Shown here piece by piece: positions 6,208-10,006 of a stretch of DNA of 10,006 nucleotides (within the stretch, counting starts at the first letter, position 1; each line of letters starts with the position of its first letter). A program made the translations under genes and the position numbers. Origin of the DNA: Chryseobacterium sp. (lineage in GTDB: Bacteria; Bacteroidota; Bacteroidia; Flavobacteriales; Weeksellaceae). The DNA lies in the NCBI GenBank assembly GCA_017989575.1, contig JAGNPP010000073.1:1-10006 (forward strand), in the 5' to 3' direction. Below the pieces are notes generated by a model. It saw only the letters and a list, made by a program, of their open reading frames with translations, was not told the origin of the DNA and searched no databases.

Positions 6208-6978
6208 TCAAGATAAATTGTTTTGAGATTGATTGAAAAAATAAGGTCGCAAAATATCTTCAAAATTGTACAGGCCGTTCAGTTTATTTTTAAGATTTTC
6301 TGCCACGAACAATGCGCCACTTCCAAACGCTTCTCTCGAAATAGATTCGTGAACCAAACGAACCGTCTGATATGGAAATCCAAAGATAACCTCGTGTTTT
6401 CCAACGATTCCACCGGCTCTCACCGAATTGATGCTTTCTGTTTCTACATCCAAAACTTCCGCAATTTTTACAGCAGTACCGGAAACGCCAGACTTTGCTT
6501 TGAAGTGCTCTTCAATAACTTCTATGTCCACACCAGGCGCAATGGTTTTTAATAAGGACGAGGCAAACAGTAAATAATTAACGCCCAAAGTAATGTTAGG
6601 TGACCAAAAAACAACGGTGTCAGTGGACAATTCTTTTAGAAATTTCGTTTCATTTTCTTCATAATGCGAAATGGCAGAGATAATTTTAATTTTCTTTTGC
6701 GATGCGATTTTGCCGTAAGAGTAAATACTTTTTTCATTAGAAAAATCGATGATAAAATCTACAGGATGATCTGTCAATAATGTTTCCAAATCCGTGGTCT
6801 GTTGAGAATAAATCATCGCACTGTCTGAGGCCGAGATTCCCAATAAATCTTTTGCAGAGAGATTTTCCATCTTTTCACTATTCCGAAGAACCCATTCCAG
6901 AGAGAAATCTGTATGCTGGAGAATCACATTGGCAACCGCTTTTCCTGCCTTCCCAAATCCTATTAATCCTATTTTCAT
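6208..6978 (-). CDS. Divergent dihydrodipicolinate reductase (DapB-like)
   Basis: The 256-residue protein has the DapB layout. An N-terminal Rossmann fold carries MKIGLIGFGKAGKAV (1-15, dinucleotide-binding GxxGxxG) and VDFIIDFSN (73-81). The central part has NITLGVNYLLFA (128-139). The C-terminal part has EEHFKAKSGVSGTA (156-169) and GGIVGKHEVIFGFPYQTVRLVHESISREAFGSGAL (189-222). DapB reduces the dipicolinate intermediate with NAD(P)H in lysine and diaminopimelate synthesis. The active-site segment is unusual: the common HH-x2-K...DAPSGTA becomes HF-x2-K...GVSGTA, keeping the first His (158) and the Lys (162) but losing the second His, DAP and one residue of length. It could be the pathway enzyme, but a paralogue with an altered substrate is as likely. 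It lies convergent to ppc; no promoter consensus is seen upstream. Confidence 0.85.
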   Translation of the reverse strand: MKIGLIGFGKAGKAVANVILQHTDFSLEWVLRNSEKMENLSAKDLLGISASDSAMIYSQQTTDLETLLTDHPVDFIIDFSNEKSIYSYGKIASQKKIKIISAISHYEENETKFLKELSTDTVVFWSPNITLGVNYLLFASSLLKTIAPGVDIEVIEEHFKAKSGVSGTAVKIAEVLDVETESINSVRAGGIVGKHEVIFGFPYQTVRLVHESISREAFGSGALFVAENLKNKLNGLYNFEDILRPYFFNQSQNNLS

Positions 6979-7112
6979 AATTACTTATTTTTTAGATATA
7001 TTTAATTATTAATTCGAATTCTTAACATCAGTAAGATACAATAAATAAAATAAAGGGTTTTAAGTCAGAATTTTTTACAAAAAAAGATGACTTATCGAAG
7101 TTGTCAGACTCA

Positions 7113-7715
7113 TTACTTATCAAATATTTTAAATTCTGATTTGACAATTTCTAACAATTCCGCAACAGATTGCAGTTCGTCAACATTAGAATAGTGCGTC
7201 AGATAGCTTTGTGGATTTGGATAAATTATTTCATTGAATCGATTTCCATTCTTAATTTTAATAAAAAAAACTTTTCCATCCAATACAGAAACTTTGCTGA
7301 TTGTATTATAGATTTCCCCATCCATAATCTCGAAATAATTATTTTTCTGTTTTAATTTATATTCAATTTTATCAAATTTCGGTAAAAACAAAATGTCAGA
7401 ATTGAGAATTTGCAACCAGATCAACTCAAAATTCTTAAGCGAGTTTAATTTCTCTTTTCTTATTCTAATATCAATGTTATTTTTTGAATCTCTTTTAGCA
7501 ATGGTTTGATAAAAATCTGCTTTCCATAGCTCATTTTTATCCTGATAAAATCTAAAAAGTTCCAAGCCAGTTGTGTTCGAATGTTTTCTATAGATCCGCA
7601 ATTCGTTAGTATTGAATTCTGTTTTCGTGATTTTCAAGATTGAATCTAATTCTGCAAAACTCTGAGAAAATATATTGAGAGGAATTATTAAAACTAGAAG
7701 TAAAGATAGCTTCAT
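7113..7715 (-). CDS. Small secreted protein, hypothetical
   Basis: The 200-residue product starts with a clear signal peptide (MKLSLLLVLIIPLNIFSQ) and should be exported. The frame is open to an ATG at 7757, but the start at 7715 is preferred: it places the signal peptide at the N-terminus, and an exact promoter consensus (7733-7764) lies between the two candidates, so the longer form would begin upstream of the transcript. The mature part alternates charged and aromatic residues (beta-strand character), with conserved-looking KFDKIEYKLKQKNNYFEIMDGEIYN and a C-terminal YPNPQSYLTHYSNVDELQSVAELLEIVKSEF. No lipobox, repeat or catalytic motif is visible and the family is not recognised. It has its own promoter after the frr terminator. 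Confidence 0.75.
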   Translation of the reverse strand: MKLSLLLVLIIPLNIFSQSFAELDSILKITKTEFNTNELRIYRKHSNTTGLELFRFYQDKNELWKADFYQTIAKRDSKNNIDIRIRKEKLNSLKNFELIWLQILNSDILFLPKFDKIEYKLKQKNNYFEIMDGEIYNTISKVSVLDGKVFFIKIKNGNRFNEIIYPNPQSYLTHYSNVDELQSVAELLEIVKSEFKIFDK

Positions 7716-7732
7716 ACAAATTTCATTTTCAT

Positions 7733-7764
7733 CAAATATAAAATTTTTAAAACTCAATCCACAA
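7733..7764 (-). promoter_or_regulatory. Promoter of the small secreted-protein gene
   Basis: On the minus strand: TTG (complement of 7762-7764), a 21-base spacer, TATATTTG (complement of 7733-7740). Transcription would start near 7727, about 12 bases before ATG 7715. The -33 box lies inside the T-tract of the frr terminator. Confidence 0.55.
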
Positions 7765-7796
7765 AAAACCTCGTCCCAAAAATTGAAACGAGGTTT
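7763..7796 (-). terminator. Intrinsic terminator after frr
   Basis: On the minus strand AAACCTCGT (complement of 7788-7796) pairs with ACGAGGTTT (complement of 7766-7774); three further inner pairs, two of them G-U, leave a 7-base loop, AATTTTT. A run of Ts follows. It lies 23 bases beyond the frr stop codon. Confidence 0.85.
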
Positions 7797-7818
7797 ATAT
7801 AAATTTAAAAACGGAAAC

Positions 7819-8373
7819 TTAAACTTTTAAGATTTCCGCTTCTTTTGTTTTATAAGCGTCATCAGACTTTTTCACGTAAGCATCTGTCAGATCTTGGATG
7901 TCTTTCTCAGCACCTTTTATCAGGTCTTCTGCAACACCTTCCAGTCTTTTCAGTTCCTTGTTGCCATCTTGTCTAGCATTTCGGATCACTACTTTTGTTT
8001 GGTCCGTTTCACCTTTTGCCTGCTTAGCAAGGTCACGTCTTCTTTCCTCCGTCAAAGGCGGAACGTTGATGATGATCACATCGCCATTGTTAGAAGGCGC
8101 AAATCCAAGGTTGGAGTTCACGATTCCTTTTGCAATCGCACCAATTGCCGTTCTGTCCCAAGGCTGGATAGAAAGCGTCATCGCATCCACCACAGAAACG
8201 TTTGCAACTTGCGTGATAGGCGTTGGAGCACCGTAATATTCCACCATTACGTCCTGAACCATAGATGTAGAGGCACGTCCGGCTCTGATCTTTTGAAAAG
8301 CGTGTTCCAAATGCTTGATTGCAGCATCCATCTCTTGCTTTACGGAGGCTACAATGAGTTCTAATTCTTCCAT
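7819..8373 (-). CDS. frr: Ribosome recycling factor
   Basis: The 184-residue protein has the usual length of RRF. Together with EF-G it splits the post-termination ribosome into subunits so that they can start again. Domain I, the long three-helix bundle, is formed by residues 1-30 and 105-184; domain II (about 31-104) is the small beta part. Family motifs are RAGRAS (30-35), VEYYGAPTPITQVANVSV (44-61), IQPWD (69-73), INVPPLTEERRRDLAKQAK (102-120) and the arginine-bearing IRNARQDGN (130-138). The start, ATG at 8373-8371, gives the normal N-terminus. pyrH lies upstream on the same strand, the usual bacterial arrangement, but the gap of 257 bases contains a repeat-like element. A terminator closes the unit. 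Confidence 0.98.
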   Translation of the reverse strand: MEELELIVASVKQEMDAAIKHLEHAFQKIRAGRASTSMVQDVMVEYYGAPTPITQVANVSVVDAMTLSIQPWDRTAIGAIAKGIVNSNLGFAPSNNGDVIIINVPPLTEERRRDLAKQAKGETDQTKVVIRNARQDGNKELKRLEGVAEDLIKGAEKDIQDLTDAYVKKSDDAYKTKEAEILKV

Positions 8374-8440
8374 TGTATATTTAAAATTTGATAATTAACA
8401 CATTTATTTATAATTGATAAACGATAATTTATGATTGATA

Positions 8441-8573
8441 TTTTTTGGGCAGCTTTTGACTTCGTCGAATAGCTATTTATTATTATTTTTTTTTGGGCAG
8501 CTATTTCCGCCTTCCACTCCCGCTTGTCACTCTGAGGCTCTCGAAGAGTCCGTTAAAGTCGAGCTGCAAAAAG
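8441..8573. repeat. Repeat-like element between pyrH and frr
   Basis: The segment begins with TTTTTTGGGCAGCT (8441-8454), which recurs exactly at 8489-8502, and ends with AGCTGCAAAAAG (8562-8573), an imperfect inverse of those ends. Small hairpins lie inside: TTCG-T-CGAA at 8461-8469, and GGCTCT-CGA-AGAGTC at 8536-8550. The right half (about 8501-8567) is clearly richer in G and C than the flanking DNA. Part of it (TGTCACTCTGAGG...GAAGAGTC) resembles the GTCATTCTGAGC...GAAGAATC motif seen as dispersed repeats in many bacterial genomes (recollection, not searched). No ORF is supported. Outside it, ATGATTGATA (8431-8440) and TATCAATCAT (8612-8621) form a wider inverted pair. Confidence 0.6.
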
Positions 8574-8631
8574 ATTCAACATTCCAAATAAAATTGAAGT
8601 TTTGAATCATCTATCAATCATCATTGATCAT

Positions 8632-9339
8632 TTATACATTCACGAGCGTTCCGATAACTTCGCCGTCGATCAGTCTTTCCAAGTTACCTTCTTTGTTCAT
8701 ATCGAAAACGATGATTGGCAATTTGTTTTCGTGACTTAGTGTGAAAGCCGTCATATCCATTACTTTCAGGTTTTTCTCAAACACTTCGTCAAAAGACAGG
8801 CTATTGAATTTCACCGCGTCTGCATTTTTCTCAGGATCGCTGTCGTAGATTCCGTCCACTCTGGTTCCTTTTAGGATCACATCAGCATCAATTTCGATTG
8901 CTCTCAATGTTGCAGCTGTATCAGTTGTGAAATATGGATTTCCAGTTCCAGCACCGAAGATGACAACTCTTCCTTTTTCAAGGTGGCGAACAGCTTTTCT
9001 TTTGATAAACGGTTCAGCAACTTTGTCCATTTCGATAGCAGATTGCAATCTCGTGATGATTCCTGCATCCTCCAAAGCACCTTGAAGCGCCATTCCGTTG
9101 ATTACGGTTGCCAGCATTCCCATATAATCGCCCTGAACTCTGTCCATTCCTGTTGCAGCGCCAGCCAATCCTCTGAAAATATTTCCACCACCAATTACGA
9201 TTGCGACCTCACAGCCTTTTTCCACAACTTTTTTGATCTCGACTGCATATTCTTTCAGTCTATCGTTGTCGATTCCGTATTGGCGTTCTCCCATTAGTGC
9301 TTCTCCACTCAGTTTCAGAAGGATTCTTTTGTATTTCAT
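8632..9339 (-). CDS. pyrH: UMP kinase
   Basis: The 235-residue protein is the bacterial hexameric UMP kinase of the amino-acid kinase family, which turns UMP and ATP into UDP and ADP in pyrimidine nucleotide synthesis. Motifs in order: the phosphate-binding LKLSGEAL (8-15), GGGNIFRG (50-57), MDRVQGDYMGMLATV (65-79), GTGNPYFTTDTAA (131-143) for UMP binding, and KGTRVDGIYDSDP (157-169) for the ATP site. Length is normal (about 235-245). The start, ATG at 9339-9337, places the kinase core directly at the N-terminus. It is followed by frr on the same strand. The upstream region carries a -7 box and faces the oppositely oriented porQ gene. Confidence 0.98.
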   Translation of the reverse strand: MKYKRILLKLSGEALMGERQYGIDNDRLKEYAVEIKKVVEKGCEVAIVIGGGNIFRGLAGAATGMDRVQGDYMGMLATVINGMALQGALEDAGIITRLQSAIEMDKVAEPFIKRKAVRHLEKGRVVIFGAGTGNPYFTTDTAATLRAIEIDADVILKGTRVDGIYDSDPEKNADAVKFNSLSFDEVFEKNLKVMDMTAFTLSHENKLPIIVFDMNKEGNLERLIDGEVIGTLVNV

Positions 9340-9385
9340 TTATTTTGTTATTACTTTTTGATTTTTATTTCAAATTTTGACTGTG

Positions 9386-9393
9386 CAAATATA
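9386..9393 (-). promoter_or_regulatory. Candidate -7 box for pyrH
   Basis: On the minus strand this reads TATATTTG followed by CACAG, an exact match to TAnnTTTG. Transcription would begin near 9380, about 40 bases before the ATG at 9339. A TTG at the expected -33 distance is absent, so the call rests on the -7 box and its position. Confidence 0.45.
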
Positions 9394-9439
9394 ATGAAAG
9401 GAAAAGAATTACGTTAATGAAAAAGATAGTAGTCTAAAA

Positions 9440-9459
9440 ATTTTGATAAGCATCAAAAT
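9440..9459. repeat. Palindrome overlapping the porQ -33 box
   Basis: ATTTTGAT (9440-9447) and ATCAAAAT (9452-9459) are perfect inverted arms of 8 bp around AAGC. The left arm contains the -33 TTG of the porQ promoter and the right arm lies in its spacer, a position from which a bound dimeric regulator would block RNA polymerase. Confidence 0.5.
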
Positions 9460-9471
9460 AGATTATTTTTG
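9443..9471 (+). promoter_or_regulatory. Promoter of porQ
   Basis: TTG at 9443-9445, an 18-base spacer and TATTTTTG at 9464-9471 match the Bacteroidetes consensus exactly. The transcript would start near 9476, about 14 bases before the TTG start codon at 9490. Confidence 0.6.
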
Positions 9472-9489
9472 CAAAGCCAAAAAACAGTG

Positions 9490-10006
9490 TTGAAGAAGTT
9501 TTACAATCTATTTTTTATCGCAATCTCTGGTGTGGTTTTTTCTCAAACGGGAACCACGGTTTACCAGTTTCTGAATATTCCCATCTCTCCAAGGCAAGCC
9601 GTTTTGGGCGATGCTGTATCGGTCCGTGACTATGATGTCAATTTTACGGCCGCCAATCCGGCGCTTATGAATCTGGACATGGATCAAATGCTTTCCGTGA
9701 ATTATGCCTCTTATTTGGCAGATACAAAGATTGGAAGCATCAGCTACGTTCGTGATTTGGAATTTGGACATTTGGTTTCCTTCAATGCCAGATATATGGA
9801 TTATGGATCTATGCCGAGAACTGACGAGAATTCTAATATCAACGGCGATTTTTCTGCGATGGATGCTTCTGTTGGACTTGGCTACGCTTACCAGTTCGAA
9901 GATAATTGGACCATTGGTGCCAACGTCAATTACATCACTTCAAAAATTGATACTTATTCCTCTTCTGCAATTGCGGCTACTGCAGGTGTGACTTATTATT
10001 TTGATA
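9490..10006 (+). CDS. porQ: Type IX secretion system protein PorQ (partial, 3' end outside window)
   Basis: About 172 codons are visible before the window ends. The N-terminus is a signal peptide (KKFYNLFFIAISGVVFSQ) starting at a TTG codon; no ATG exists in frame between the stop at 9430-9432 and this point, and a GTG one codon upstream is the only close alternative. After cleavage comes GTTVYQFLNIPISPRQAVLGDAVSV, then FTAANPALMN, the recognisable start of PorQ. The rest is a series of amphipathic beta-strands (LSVNYASYLADTKIGSISYVRD, FNARYMDYGSM, GLGYAYQFEDNWTIGANVNYI), as expected of an outer-membrane beta-barrel. PorQ works with PorU, PorV and PorZ in the attachment complex that processes T9SS cargo and anchors it at the cell surface. 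It has its own promoter and diverges from pyrH. Confidence 0.88.
   Translation, partial: MKKFYNLFFIAISGVVFSQTGTTVYQFLNIPISPRQAVLGDAVSVRDYDVNFTAANPALMNLDMDQMLSVNYASYLADTKIGSISYVRDLEFGHLVSFNARYMDYGSMPRTDENSNINGDFSAMDASVGLGYAYQFEDNWTIGANVNYITSKIDTYSSSAIAATAGVTYYFD

Noticed and set aside
7716..7757. Longer N-terminus for the small secreted protein
   Set aside because: It would put 14 extra residues before a good signal peptide, and the predicted transcript starts downstream of that ATG.
7894..8364. Plus-strand open frames opposite frr
   Set aside because: Two overlapping frames antisense to a clear ribosome recycling factor; compositions rich in Ser, Phe, Cys and Arg are typical of shadow frames.
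1..10006. A defence system, prophage, CRISPR array, tRNA or rRNA
   Set aside because: No nuclease/helicase defence cassette, phage structural gene, regularly spaced repeat array, tRNA cloverleaf or rRNA sequence was found on either strand by reading; the coding content is mostly housekeeping.

Overview
The window looks like chromosomal DNA of a Flavobacteriia member close to Chryseobacterium (Weeksellaceae). Supporting signs are AT-rich DNA, leaders without a clear Shine-Dalgarno sequence, several promoters of the Bacteroidetes type (TTG, 17-23 bases, TAnnTTTG), signal peptides ending in FSQ or FGQ, and a gene for the type IX secretion protein PorQ. The genus is an inference from sequence style and remembered protein similarity, not from a search.

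Layout. Bases 1-2344 hold four minus-strand genes: a membrane-anchored metallo-beta-lactamase-fold hydrolase cut by the left edge, a small zinc-ribbon protein, and an overlapping pair made of a lipoprotein and a secreted protein. A 137-bp stretch with 20-bp inverted ends lies between the zinc-ribbon gene and the secreted-protein gene. Bases 2523-6098 run on the plus strand: a short single-stranded DNA-binding protein, a strong terminator, an HRDC-domain protein, and phosphoenolpyruvate carboxylase (ppc). Bases 6208-9339 return to the minus strand: a divergent DapB-like reductase, a small secreted protein, ribosome recycling factor (frr) and UMP kinase (pyrH). The last 517 bases begin porQ on the plus strand.

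How the genes work together. The core is housekeeping: ppc makes oxaloacetate, the DapB-like protein resembles the reductase of the lysine/diaminopimelate pathway that starts from oxaloacetate-derived aspartate, pyrH feeds pyrimidine nucleotide synthesis, and frr recycles ribosomes after termination. PyrH and frr keep their common neighbourhood, but an unusual repeat-like segment of about 130 bp separates them. The ssb and HRDC genes suggest DNA metabolism.

I see no phage, CRISPR array, complete transposon, defence island or RNA gene. The most interesting signals are non-coding: two repeat-like intergenic elements, a ppc promoter that predicts a leaderless mRNA, a palindrome over the porQ -33 box, and a tandem repeat over the lipoprotein-gene -33 box. 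No intergenic stretch exceeds 300 bases.
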